Numbered from the stretch's first letter, positions 48,601-62,200 are shown. The stretch: DNA of 64,000 nt from Mytilus edulis (GCF_963676685.1 NC_092354.1:35248193-35312192), one strand, 5' to 3'. Numbers and translations: made by a program. Notes: generated by a model from the letters alone, not told the origin.

Positions 48601-49463
48601 GCTGTTGTTTTTTTTTTTGGTCGGGTTGTTCTCTTTGACACATTCCCCATATCCATTCTCAATTTTATTATTTATAAAATCATTACATTTTCTTTCCTCA
48701 GAATGATTAACAGCAATGGAGACAGGAGCAGACATGGGAATGTTCGATGTGAAAATTGAAGACCTATAAACAAAATGATGTATCTAGACAATATGGCACT
48801 CATCAGAAAAAAAACCCAACATTTAATCATGAACCATTGAATCCTGAGTTTCGTACAAGTACCAAAACATTAAAGGTGGATGCTTATAATGAGCTCATAT
48901 TAGAACTAAAGTGTCCTCTTGAATTACCACTGTACATGTAAAAAGACACATCATATCAGGGACTTAATTGAGGAAAAGAGCCAGGAAACTTACATTCAAC
49001 ATAGCATTCCAAAGAAAAGATGGCATAGGGGGAGAGCAATGAAACATGATACATGCAAAATTAATTGTTTCTTTGATTGTTTTATTTATGAGCTTTAAAG
49101 GGTCATAAAATAACCAAGGGGCATGAAAATGACAGAGATTTTTGCCACAAACTTCACATGTTGGTATGACATTGAATGTTTTATTATATATTAAAAAATG
49201 GTTATGATAAATTAAAGAAATTCCAGTTATGATTAAAAATAAGGTAATCGAGACATTGTTTTGTGTTGATTATAATGCATTGCCTAACATAGTAACATAT
49301 AACTGCATTAATTACAACATATTTTAAGCAATAGCAAAATTCAAAAAAATGAACAGTATTGAAGATTCTAATCTTGTTTGATATATATATAAATTATGCG
49401 CTATTATACAATTGATACTGTAAAATATCAGCCTCGACCCACAGTGTGAATCTTCCTGATGTC

Positions 49464-49794
49464 GAGTGCGTATTATTTTTATTAACACTGAAAGACAGTC
49501 ACAATCAAAATCAAGAAGTAAGCAAAGAATCACAAAACGAAAGGGCATTTACAACAACACATTGAAAAATACATATATAAAAACAACACGAACTCCATTA
49601 AAAACCGGGAGTGAATTCAGGTGCTCCTAATGCGTATTATTTTTATAAACACTGAAAGACAGTCACAACCAAAATCAAGAAGTAAGCAAAGAATCACAAA
49701 ACAAAAGGGCATTTACAACAACACTTTGAAAAATACATAAAAGACAATACGAACACCATTAAAAACCGGGAGTGAATTCAGGTGCTCCTAATGG
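49464..49794. repeat. Tandem duplication, ~165-bp unit x2
   Basis: TGCGTATTATTTTTAT...AACACTGAAAGACAGTCACA through GAATTCAGGTGCTCCTAATG occurs at ~49,466-49,630 and again at ~49,631-49,793 with few differences. Confidence 0.9.
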
Positions 49795-50216
49795 GTAAAA
49801 TCCGATAAACTGCTTATCTTGCTTCATTTCTGTTGTGTTCTCCTTCGCTTCAATAGTATTTCGATAGACGAGAGTAAGCTTGATAATTTTCCTTGGTCAT
49901 GTTCACGTCGCTAAAAAAAATCTGCGCAGCAGAGTGATATAGTCTAAGAGAAAAACGTAACCAGCTAAAAAAGGATAATAATAATATTGTCACAGAATTA
50001 TCAAACCTATATTTGGATACCAACTGTACTGAGATGCACATTGTAAAAACTTCTCTAATGATAAACACTTAATCAGAGATATCTAGAAAAGATACAAAAT
50101 ATGCCACAAATTATTATATAGCATACTATACTTACCGAGTTTAAAAGTTTTCAGTTCCAAATATTTTTTGAAACAATACACATTCAAGTTAAAAAGATTA
50201 ACAACACCAAATCTAC

Positions 50217-50636
50217 TGAAACAGTACTGAAAATAACAATACCGAAATAGTACTGTCAACATCAGTACTGAAACAGTACTGACAAAATCAGTACTGAAAC
50301 AGTACTGTTAAAATCAGTACTGAAACAGTACTGACAAAACCAGTACTGAAACAGTACTGTCAAAATCAGTACTGAAAAAGTACTGATAAAATCAGTACTG
50401 AAACAGTACTGTCAAAATCAGTACTAAAACAGTACTGTCAAAATCAGTACTGAAACAGTACTGTCAAAATCAGTACTAAAACAGTACTGTCAAAATCAGT
50501 ACTGAAACAGTACTGACAAAATCAGTACTGATTTCATTGAAAGTATAACATTATAAGTTTTCAGTCTTTCCTAACAGTACTGATATGCACGAGGGTAGAA
50601 ATGTACCAAAAAAGTACGGGTAAATTATTGGTAGTG
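50217..50636 (-). repeat. Right terminal inverted repeat with CAGTACTG array
   Basis: Mirror image of the left terminus: AAACAGTACTG / TCAAAATCAGTACTG units from ~50,217 to 50,530, then the outer part ending GGTAGTG at 50,636. Array copy number and order differ somewhat from the left side, as expected for tandem repeats. The outer part is nearly identical. Confidence 0.9.
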
Positions 50637-53600
50637 TAGTTTTTGAATAAAGCTGTGGTTGTTTCAATTTTACTTCTAATACATTTGCCAATACATATTA
50701 GAAATTATCTTGATCAAATGACTGATTTAAGGTAACATCATATACAATTATCCAAAAAAAGTAAAATTAACAGTAAGATGTTGAAAAATTACCAATAAAT
50801 GTCAAGTCAAATCTGAATGAATATAAAAAAGAAGAAAAAATTACTGAAAAAATAGTACTGAGAAAATGGTGTAATTTTTAAATAAAGCTGTGGTTGTTTC
50901 AATTTCACTTCTAATACATTTGTCAATACATATCAGAAAATTATCTTGATCAAATGACTGATTAAAGGTAACATCATATACAATTATCCCCCAAAAAGTC
51001 AAATTAACAGTAAAATGTTGAAAAATTACCAATAAAGGTCAAATCTGAATGAATATCAAAAAGTAGAAAAAATTACTGAAAAAATAGTACTGAGAAAATG
51101 GTCTTATTTTTAAATAAAGCTGTAGTTGTTTTAATTTTACTTCTAATACATTTGTCAATACATATTAGAAAATTATCTTGATCAAATGAACGATTTAAAG
51201 TAACATCGTATACAATGATCAAAAAAAATGTCAAATTAACAGTAAAATGTTGAAAAATTACCAATAAAGGTCAAATCTGAATGAATATCAAAAAGTAGAA
51301 AAAATTACTAAAAAAAATACTACTGAGAAAATGGTGTAGTTTTCAATAAAGCTGTGGTTGTTTCAATTTTACTTCTAATACATTTGCCAATACATATTAG
51401 AAAATTATCTTGATCAAATGACCGATTTAAAGTAACATCGTATACAATTATCCAAATAATGTCAAATTAACAGTAAATTGTTGATAAATTATCAATCAAG
51501 GTCAAATCTGAATGAATATCAAAAGTAGAAAAAATAACTGAAAAAATGTAACTGAGAAAATGTTACTGAGAGAATGGTGTAATATTTTGAATATCAAAAA
51601 GTAGAAAAATTACTGAAAAAATAGTACTGAGAAACTGGTGTTATTTTTAAATAAAGCTGTGGTTGTTTTAATTTTTCTTCTAATACATTTGTCAATACAT
51701 ATTAGAAAATTATCTTGATCAAATGACCGATTTAAAGTAACATCGTATACAATTACTAAAAAAAATGTCAAATCAACAGAAAAATGTTGAAAAATAACCA
51801 ATAAAGGTCAAATCTAAATGAATATCAAAAAGTAGAAAAAATTACTGAAAAAATACTACTGAGAAAATGGTGTAGTTTTTGAATAAAGCTGTGGTTGTTT
51901 CAATTTTACTTCTAATACATTTGCCAATACATATTAGAAATTATCTTGATCAAATGACTGATTTAAGGTAACATCATATACAATTATCCAAAAAAAGTCA
52001 AATTAACAGTAAAATGTTGAAAAATTACCAATAAAGGTCAAATCTGAATGAATATCAAAAAGTAGAAAAAATTACTGAAAAAATAGTACTGAGAAAATGG
52101 TGTTATTTTTAAATAAAGCTGTAGTTGTTTTAATTTTACTTCTGATACATTTGTCAATACATATTAGAAAATTATCTTGATCAAATGACCGATTTAAAGT
52201 AACATCGTATACAATTATCAAAAAAAATGTCAAATTAACAGTAAAATGTTGAAAAAATACCAATAAGGGTCAAATCTGAATGAATATCAAAAAGTAGAAA
52301 AAATTACTGAAAAAAATACTACTGAGAAAATGGTGTAGTTTTTGAATAAAGCTGTTGTTGTTTCAATTTTACTTCTAATACATTTGCCAATACATATTAG
52401 AAATTATCTTGATCAAATGACTGATTTAAGGTAACATCATATACAATTATCCAAAAAAAGTCAAATTAACAGTAAGATGTTGAAAAATTACCAATAAATG
52501 TCAAGTCAAATCTGAATGAATATAAAAAAGAAGAAAAAATTACTGAAAAAATAGTACTGAGAAAATGGTGTAATTTTTAAATAAAGCTGTGGTTGTTTCA
52601 ATTTCACTTCTAATACATTTGTCAATACATATCAGAAAATTATCTTGATCAAATGACTGATTAAAGGTAACATCATATACAATTATCCCCAAAAAAGTCA
52701 AATTAACAGTAAAATGTTGAAAAATTACCAATAAAGGTCAAATCTGAATGAATATCAAAAAGTAGAAAAAATTACTGAAAAGTAGTACTGAGAAAATGGT
52801 CTTATTTTTAAATAAAGCTGTAGTTATTTTAATTTTACTTCTAATACATTTGTCAATACATATTAGAAAATTATCTTGATCAAATGAACGATTTAAAGTA
52901 ACATCGTATACAATGATCCAAAAAAATGTCAAATTAACAGTAAAATGTTGAAAAATTACCAATAAAGGTCAAATCTGAATGAATATCAAAAAGTACAAAA
53001 AATTACTGAAAAACTGTTACTGAGAAAATGCTGTAATTTTTAAATAAAGCTGTGGTTGTTTCAATTTCACTTCTAATACATTTGTCAATACATATCAGAT
53101 AATTATCTTGATCAAATGACTGATTAAAGGTAACATCATATACAATTATCCCCCAAAAAGTCAAATTAACAGTAAAATGTTGAAAAATTACTAATAAAGG
53201 TCAAATCTGAATGAATATCAAAAAGTAGAAAAAATTACTGAAAAAATAGTACTGAGAAAATGGTCTTATTTTTAAATAAAGCTGTAGTTGTTTTAATTTT
53301 ACTTCTAATACATTTGTCAATACATATTAGAAAATTATCTTGATCAAATGAACGATTTAAAGTAACATCGTATACAATGATCAAAAAAAATGTCAAATTA
53401 ACAGTAAAATGTTGAAAAATTACCAATAAAGGTCAAATCTGAATGAATATCAAAAAGTAGAAAAAATTACTAAAAAAAATACTACTGAGAAAATGGTGTA
53501 GTTTTTAAATAAAGCTGTGGTTGTTTCAATTTTACTTCTAATACATTTGCCAATACATATTAGAAAATTATCTTGATCAAATGACCGATTTAAAGTAACA

Positions 53601-54122
53601 TCGTATACAATTATCCAAAATAATGTCAAATTAACAGTAAATTGTTGATAAATTATCAATCAAGGTCAAATCTGAATGAATATCAAAAGTAGAAAAAATA
53701 ACTGAAAAAATGTAACTGAGAAAATGTTACTGAGAGAATGGTGTAATATTTTGAATATCAAAAAGTAGAAAAATTACTGAAAAAATAGTACTGAGAAACT
53801 GGTGTTATTTTTAAATAAAGCTGTGGTTGTTTTAATTTTTCTTCTAATACATTTGTCAATACATATTAGAAAATTATCTTGATCAAATGACCGATTTAAA
53901 GTAACATCGTATACAATTATCCCAAAAAATGTCAAATCAACAGAAAAATGTTGAAAAATAACCAATAAAGGTCAAATCTGAATGAATATCAAAAAGTAGA
54001 AAAAATTACTGAAAAAAATACTACTGAGAAAATGGTGTAGTTTTTGAATAAAGCTGTGGTTGTTTCAATTTTACTTCTAATACATTTGCCAATACATATT
54101 AGAAATTATCTTGATCAAATGA
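50637..54122. repeat. 232-bp satellite, right segment
   Basis: Resumes with TAGTTTTTGAATAAAGCTGT, in register with the monomer cut at 24,658. It contains internal segmental repeats: ~50,640-51,300 recurs at an offset of ~1,699, and ~51,060-51,980 recurs at ~53,222-54,120 (51,073/53,235 and 51,610/53,774, offset ~2,162). It ends inside a monomer at ...TTGATCAAATGA. Confidence 0.96.
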
Positions 54123-54170
54123 AACAGCATACCTATGTCTCGCTTTGTGACTCTGTCAAGGCGAGACAAA
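54123..54170. repeat. Terminal-like hairpin at the satellite edge
   Basis: Directly after the broken monomer lies TGTCTCGC (54,136-54,143), then 17 nt, then GCGAGACA (54,161-54,168), a perfect 8-bp stem. The GCGAGAC motif also occurs at both ends of the repeat at 25,876-26,955. This may be the end of an element that inserted into the satellite, possibly including the downstream gene. Confidence 0.5.
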
Positions 54171-55380
54171 AATGTGTAAATTTTGAGGATACTTATAAAA
54201 TACAGAAATTACAAATTATTTAACAAAAACAATTTGTGTATATATATATCTTTTAAAACAAAGTTGTTATGTCTTTCTTTTAAAAGCAAAAATACGGCCA
54301 CAAATCTGATTTTTGAGCAGATAAACAAAATTTCAACCTCATTTTACTCAAAAAGTAGCGCATAACATTGTATTTTTCATTACATATTTGATTTAATCAG
54401 GTAAAAAATAGTCCATATGGATTTTTTTATTTATCAAAATGTAAATACATGATCATACAGGATCAAACCTGTATAAAATGGTTTAATTTTGACAAATTAA
54501 GCTAAATAACATTGATTATGAATTATTCACTGGCAATTTCGACCTCATTAAATCTATTCATGAGAACTTCAATTTAACCCCTAAACTAGTAATAAAATTA
54601 ACGGCATCAATTTTCTTGCACCAGATGCGCATTTCGACAATACATGTCTCTTCAGTGATGCTCGTGGCCATAATATTTGAAATCCAAAGCTTATATAAAA
54701 GATGAAGAGCTATAATCCAAAAGGTCCAAAAAGTATAGCCAAATCCGTGAAAGGAATCAGAGCTTTGCATGAGGGAGATACATTCCTTAATTTATAATAA
54801 TTTCTATCATTTTGTAACAGCAAATTTTAATAACACAAAAAATAGTAATAGACAACACATGCATTGTACGTGTACTGGTTATTAAAAGGAAAAGAATGTC
54901 AACATTGAAAGTGAAACAAAGGTGAATCAATTGATGAGTGATTTGACCTACCATTTTTTTCTTAAACAGGTAAAAATGATAAGAAAAATATATTTTTAAT
55001 CTATATAATAAAATTAAACAGACCTTTAAAAATCTAAGAAAAAGAGTTGGCTTAATATATTTGTATCTATATTTATGTTAACATCGCTTATATGGTCATC
55101 TAAGGTCAACTTGATAGTTTATTAGATGTAGTCTTGACTAAGATATTCACAAAATTAAACTACACATTATTGACCCTATGCTCTGTAAAGTGTTGACTTA
55201 AAATTTTTGATAGTTTTGATAAATGAAGTACATTGTTATAAAAAAAATATGAGAATTTGAGTTAAATCGGTGACCATGAATTTGACAAACTCTTTAAAGT
55301 TTTTTCCAATAAATTCTTAAAAGGCTTATTCTCAATTTCAAAGTTAGACATCTTTAACAAATACTGTAGTTTATATATTT
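54171..55380. repeat. Downstream flank of the KDZ gene with a mussel repeat
   Basis: 54,600-54,785 (CACCAGATGCGCATTTCGAC, CTCTTCAGTGATGCTCGTGG, GGAATCAGAGCTTTGCATGA) is a dispersed repeat I associate with mussel genomes. The remainder is A+T-rich with nothing recognised. Confidence 0.55.
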
Positions 55381-55381
55381 C

Positions 55382-55387
55382 TTTATT
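55382..55387 (-). terminator. Candidate polyadenylation signal (AATAAA)
   Basis: AATAAA on the minus strand ~275 nt beyond the KDZ gene's stop codon. Suitable position, but such hexamers are frequent in A+T-rich DNA. Confidence 0.35.
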
Positions 55388-55660
55388 TAAACAATAATTT
55401 ACAGACAAATAACTAATTCCTTTTTTCTGGAGTTTATCGTTCGATACTTCAGTTTATACCAAAATGTTAAATAACTTTCTCATATTGAACATTAGGTATC
55501 AGCTATGTTGAATCAATTAGCAAAAAATCTGTTGAAAATTATGAGTTTATAAAGCAAATTTTTAATTATATATCATAAACCAAAAAAAAAGGATTTAAAA
55601 TGTACTTTTTAAGCTAATTCGGTCTCACAGTCACTCTCATCTTCACTGTCACTTTCTATA

Positions 55661-56232
55661 TCAGTCACTATCTCCATCTACTAATAAATCTTCAACAGAT
55701 GCCAGGTAAGCCAACATTTCAGACATTTTTTTGTGGTCATCTGACATTACATTTTCTGTTAAAATTAAAGGTAGAGGAGTAAATGTATCCCCAATATATT
55801 CTTGGAAAAGATTACTCAAATGAGTAATTAACATTTCCAAGTACATTCCTCCTCGTATAAGATGTGAGAAACTCCCAGAAGTATCAAGCTCTCCCAACCT
55901 TCTCCTTAATTTCACAAGTTGATCCTGGTACCAATTCAAAGTCGAGGACATTTCTTGTGTTAGGAGTTCTTTCTCTTCCTGACATCTGGTGACAAGGCAT
56001 TTCAACTGGACAATTTCCTGTTTCAATACTGATGGTATTCTGGAGCTTCCTTCATTCTGTCCTAGGCAATTGAAAATCTCGCTCTCAACAGTATTTACAT
56101 CATCAGAGCAAATAATCAGAGGCATGTTAAAACAGGGCTCTCCTATTTTGTTGTATCCGTCAATTGACTTCTTTTCTTTTTTAATGACACACTTAAGCTG
56201 TTTCGAAAGTCGATGGTAAATTGATTGCCCCT
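55661..56232 (-). CDS. KDZ gene last exon
   Basis: Starts GQSIYHRLSKQLKCVIKKEK after acceptor TTATTTAG, continues through a Leu/Glu-rich helical stretch (QEEKELLTQEMSSTLNWYQD) and ends VEDLLVDGDSD at TGA 55,661-55,663. The adjoining downstream sequence in another frame encodes an acidic tail (DIESDSEDESDCETELA, stop at 55,610-55,612), so the original C terminus may have been longer and lost by a small frame change. Confidence 0.85.
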
Positions 56233-59200
56233 CTAAATAAAAAATTTAATAATTTAGTTAACAAGGATTAGAATGAAAATAGAAATGAAGATATTTAAAC
56301 ACTGCTTATTATGAGTTATTAAATCTCAATTATTGCCAAGTACAGTAAATATAAAAAAAAACAATAAACACACTCTCTTTTAATATAATAATTATTAACT
56401 ACAAGACATATATTTATTTTAGCCTATTGCTTGAAAAGTAAAACATGATATATATGTTTTTTAGATACCAGTGGTGGGAAGGAACCAGTCATAATTAAAT
56501 GTAGGATTTTCCTTTTTTAACAAATCTGTATACTAAATAGATTAAAATCAAATGCAAATGGGTTTAATAATTAGCACCTTTCAAAACCCCTTAAACACTG
56601 CTGCAATAGCCTAAACAACATTTAATTGATCCTTACTTGCATATTTCCTTATTAGTTTCAACAGATACTGTTTCTCTGAAACCTGCTGGCGAATTGTAGT
56701 CAGTGCTAGCTTCTTCTCCTTGGTCTTTGCTACTTTCAAACAAGATATGAAAGTCTCACCGTCTTTATCAATTCTTTTCATTTTGTTCTTATTTTCATAA
56801 GCAGATAACTTCTTTTCCAACCTGAAAAAATAGATTAATATTTCACATAAATCCTCTGTTCCATTAAAACATATATGGTACGCATGAAAGGCAATTTAAA
56901 CCCCTAAATATATTCTTAAATCAAACAAACATACCATAAAGTTTAATTAGTAATGGTAATCAGAATTAATGTTTTAAATACATCAAAGTCATGTTTATTT
57001 CTGCTTCCGCTAAAATCGAAAAAAAAAGAACAAACTTTCGTTTTAATTAAAATATTTCTTTGATGAGTGAATTTAAAAAAAATATATGGTTGCGATTTTG
57101 TAGTATGTTTCCTATGTCTTTTTATAAAAAAAACCCCAATTTACTATATTCTATTGCTATACCTTGAGAGATCTTCCTCATTTCCATCACATCTACAAAT
57201 ACAAAATAATATTTACTGAAGAGAATTTTCAGCTTAGCAAGATGAGACTATAGCATGTTCACAAAGGAAAATACAAATTTACAAAGAAAAACATGAAAAA
57301 AATATAGTATAAATTTTATCTGTTGCCAACACTTAAGTTTCCGCATTGAAAATAATGCTGAGGCTATGATTTCAAAATGTGCAGTTTTTTTATCAGAAAG
57401 TTCATATATATATACTGAAACATTACTTTCAACAACTTGCGATCTTGAGAAAACTAAAGATCATAAAATGTTCATATGTGAAGTCAATCTCTGTTTTGAC
57501 AATATTAAATACAAAAAGAAACATCAATGTATGGCCACCATTTGTTTGGAAAATGGGATAAATAGGTGTCAGATCACATATTTCTCTCTCCAATTTAGAA
57601 CAAATGTAAAAGTAACCCTACTCTGACACAATATAGTGCTTTGATGTCATTGTTTACTTAAACTAACCAACAAATTTGCAGAAATGAAACTTTTGATGAA
57701 AGAGAAATATATTTAAACCATGCGAGTTGGCTTTAGGGTTAATGCACTCCACAGTTTAAATAAATGAAGATTTAAAAAAAAACAGACATTATTTTAGGAG
57801 TACATCTATTCCATGGTCAGTTTTATTTTTATTACAAACTATCCTATTTCCCTCAAGGACCACCCGAGAAAATGATATCAAGAACTCTCCTCTATGACAG
57901 TTCATGGTCCTTTATGTTATGATAGTACCTTATTCTATAATATTTCTGCAGATCCAAAGCATAAATATCTGTCTTGCTAAGAACATCTGAAAAAAAGAAA
58001 CACTAGACTGAACATTCAATTTTTTAGTTGAATAAATGAAAGATCATATATATACTTTTTAGAAATCTCTTACAATCAACAAGATGTAAAAGTGAATTAT
58101 AATCATGTCTAAAAAAACAACTTTAACCCGTAACATTTTATTTTAAGGATGATATAATGAAACTGGTATTCACTAATAACTATCATTATATGAAAAATGG
58201 GATATTTACATTCAGATTCATTTGAACTGTTCTGCATTCTGGACAAGATAGATGTCTTTTCTTCATTCACCCATTCCTCAACTATGTCCATGTCAGCTTC
58301 ACCATCTATAATAAGAAATTGCTTATATCAAGTTTAAAGAAACCACTTAGCACTATCACTATCTTAAAGGAACTTTTAAAATCAGGCCTAATGGAAGATG
58401 GTTTGCAATAGCCCTAAAAGTCCAATCTTGAAAGAAAATATTTCTATGCATTTGATCTTTAATAATCTCATAATTGTATTATTTTTTTCCCAACAACTTT
58501 AAAGAGTAAGTGGTAGATGGTGTTACTGATCCCCTGATTCAATGTGAAAAGTTGAATTGGGAAAGTTAATTTTATATTTTTTTTTAAAGCCAATGATATT
58601 ATCATTACAGCAGCACAATAATTTAACAAAATCAATTAACAAAAAGATAAAGAAAAAAATTTTGGTTAAAACTGTTTTCCACTCCTGTTATCTTATGAAT
58701 ACTACAATCTACTCCTAGAAAAGACTCTCATAAGCATAATTGTAAGCCAAAATGATGACTGGAACAAAATATGAAGAATGTACAAACTATTATTAACACA
58801 TCATAATGACACAATTAAGTATTCAAAATAGCCAATTGCATGCTTCAATTAACTAAATATTCTTTTATCAAATAGTTTTTCATGGTTTAGAAATTTAAAA
58901 GGTTAATGCATGCATTCAATTTGACCATAACTAACAATACATTTTTTGGGCCCATTATAGATAGCTGTTGGGTGCCTTAAAGTGTTGAAGATGTACTTTG
59001 ACGTATTATGGTTTTCTCTTACAAATTGTGACTTGGATGGAGATTTGTCGAATTGGCACTCATACCACATCTTCTTATATCTAGATTAACCTTTTACCAA
59101 TAAACTTTACCTGGAAATGAAGATAACATTTCTAGCAATGAAGTGTTACTGTTCTCCTCTAATTTTGATGCTCTTTTATACTTTGATACAAGAGAGTCAC

Positions 59201-62200
59201 CTAAAAAACACAATATAAACAAGCATTCTGAGAAAACTGCATAGAAATACATAGTCCTGTGCCAGTTAAAAATTAATTGTATTGGAACACAACCTGATCT
59301 ATTACTTGTATGGTTGAACTATTTCACAAAAATATAAGGTCAAGCCTTACAAAAAAGTGTGGAAAACTGATTATTTGCCTGAATTTAAAATTTTGACAAA
59401 ACATTGGTTTCTAACATTTACCTATTAAGGTCCAATAATAACACAGTTAGATTTAGCATATCACAGAAGTTAAGAATAAAAGACTTGTCAATGGACACAG
59501 ATGATGACCACATTATAAAGGGACATGACTAAACAATGGTAAAAATGAGGCAACCAAAATACCAACGAATTCATTTTTTTTTTAATCTGTATTAGTGGTC
59601 ATGAGCATTATGTTAAAAAACTTTTGGTTGAGGCATACTAAAGTTTGGATGTACATAAAGACAAGGGTAACACTTAACGCCCTCTCCATTGCAGCATGGC
59701 TGTAAAAAAAACTGTACGAGTTTAATCACCTAACTTATTGCTGGGCACATACATACACCTTTCAGAAGCAACACATTACATGTTTTGCTTTTTTCCACAT
59801 TTGAGTTTTAATGATCTTTCGGTCTATCTGATTCGAGATCAACTATTAGAAATTACCTACCTTGTCTTTAATCTTCTGTCCATAATAAATCAAGCCATCT
59901 GTCAATAAATCAGTTCGGTTTTCTGGGGACATCTCTTTAGTTATAGATGAAAACTTGCCAAGATATGACCAAAGCCTCTCTATCCTTTCTCCATCTGTCA
60001 ACCCAAGATTTTTAGTTCTTCTGGGTCCATACAAAATCTGTAAAAAAAAATGCATTTATCTAAATTATACTCTCGTTGGAATTCCCAAGTTTTATGATTT
60101 TTTTGGTCTGATAAACATAGGCCACAAGATCTACTGTTCATCTGTTGATATATTTGTTTAAAATATCTTTTATCCTCATCCCATTACTTTAATAATTGCT
60201 TCATCAGCATCCCTATTAATAGTTATTCTGTTAAGGGACCAAAATTAACATACAAATATAGTAATTAATCATAATTGAAGGAAATCAAGACCCTTTTTTT
60301 GCTGACAACAAACACCAGTAATTTTCAATTTTTTTTTTATTGATTAATAACGATTGAACATGAAAATAAAACTAGAACAGAATCATATTGAGTGAAATTT
60401 CTTCCAGATCAAACTTTATTGAAAATTTAAATTTGTTAAAAAGGAAAGACACCACAAATATTTTCTTTCTAAAACATTAAAGTGAATTTTTCATCTGCCT
60501 TTCTCACCTTGAAAATAGAAGTAAATGATATGACAAATTACCTGACATGGAACACCATGCCCATAACAGTGGAATATTGGTATAGAAAATGATACTTTCT
60601 TCAGAATATCTTCATGACCATTTTTCTGAAACACAAATTTAGTAAATAATTTGATTTGTTTCCCCCCCCCCCCAACAACCTATTATAAAAAATAACATTG
60701 CATAATCACTACAAACAAAAGAATTTTTTTGAAGTAATATTAATTGTTCTTTTTTACTTGTAAAGTTTGAAAAAAAACCCTTGCAACTTTCAAAAACTAC
60801 ATGTATATTTAAAGGAGTAAATAAGGTGAAGTGCAACTTATATGTAATAGAGCTCCTAGTCCATATTTGAGAATATGAGCTGGAAAAGTAAATGCAGGCA
60901 CATAGACCATAACAGAATGAACGCTTGCCATATTTTGGAATTTCTGGTTTCATCCATTTGAATGACTTGAATTTTTTTTAACTATTTTTCTTTTCATAAA
61001 TCTTTAACATATATCTAATAATAAGTCATCTGTAAAAGTTATATAAAATCTTTGATTTTTTTTAATAGTTTTTGAGAACTTCTAAATGTTAAAAGCTATG
61101 AATGATCAAGAGAGAACATTTTTACTCCCCCCCCCCCCCCCCACAAAATTTCAATTTCATCTCAAAAACAAGAACATGTATATTTTTTTGCTCTCTTGGT
61201 TCCTTCGTTAATCACCTACCAATATCTAATAATGTTATGAAAAGCTTGTTATTTTGAAACTGAATAGCGATCGTTCTTAACAATTTTTTAAAATATTTCA
61301 GCATTGGTAATAATCTATGACCTATAATGGTATATTTTTTTTACACATTGTGACTTGGATAGAGAGATATCTCATTGGCACTTGTATCACATCTTCTTAT
61401 ACATGTATCTATAAGTTTCATACATGTTAATGGCTCAATATTACCTGCAAATGCTTCTTCAATAGGCAAGCTATATCATAGGAGACATGCATCTTCTGTC
61501 CATTGTTCTCATTGAGAAGCAACTTCATCAAATACTCTGCATATCCAAGTCTAAAAAACAAAATACAAATATCTAAATACATATAACATACTGTCTGCAG
61601 CACAAAACCTTATTAATGGTATTTTTTAAAGACAACTTATGTATAACTTTTCTACTTAGTGCATTAGCAAAGGTTTAAAAAGTTTAAAAAATAAAATTGA
61701 AGACTTAAAAGTATAGATATGTAGGATAACTGAGAGATGATAGTTAAATACCGTTCTCCATGTTTTAGACTAAAGAACTTCTGTGTCTACATGTTGCTCC
61801 AAACACAGCTGTCTCTGAAAGCTTTTTATTCTTTGCTTTTGATCTAATGTTGCTTCCGGCTTGAAAATCACTGCAGTCCTAATGCCAAGAAATAAAAAAT
61901 AATGAAAATAAAAATCCTTCTATATCAATTAAATTATCATCAAAAAGAGGCATAAGCTCCGATCTAATTCTTTTTTTTTTCAAGTGTTAATAAAAGCAGA
62001 TTTTTTCCCCATTTGGCACCCCAACCCTAAACATAAGTAAGGATTTACATATTGTTTTAACCTATATTATAAAAAAAAATAAGAGGGGAAAAATCCATTT
62101 GTGATTGCTTGAAATCTATTCTTATCTATACTTATGTTTACATTCAGATATATGACTGTCAGCAATCTTTAGAGGTTGTTCCATTGTTTAATAATTGTTT

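Larger units (their letters stand above)
24659..50636. mobile_element. 25,978-bp inverted-repeat DNA transposon, CACTA-like ends
   Basis: The left end reads CACTACCAATAATTTACCC and the right end is its reverse complement (GGGTAAATTATTGGTAGTG). The outer ~120 nt of the two ends agree except for about three to five positions. The flanks are satellite: ...ATGGTGTA on the left (TA at 24,657-24,658) and TAGTTTTTGAATAAAGC on the right (TA at 50,637-50,638). Removing the element plus one TA restores a normal monomer junction (GGTGTAGTTTTTGAATAAAG, as at 24,192). So it is one insertion with a TA target duplication. Inside each end lies a ~400-bp array of the palindrome CAGTACTG. Ends beginning CACTA, subterminal repeats and a 2-bp duplication fit animal CACTA/EnSpm transposons; TA duplication alone also fits Tc1/mariner. 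I recognise no transposase inside. It is probably non-autonomous or carries an unfamiliar one. The interior holds many nested repeats. Confidence 0.88.

Noticed and set aside
686-54000. Dozens of ~63-codon minus-strand frames as separate genes
   Set aside because: They repeat once per 232-bp satellite monomer and have no start or end signals. They are one repeat read many times.
55989-56219. Plus-strand frame in the last KDZ exon
   Set aside because: Shadow of the minus-strand exon, which has matching splice phase and family context.
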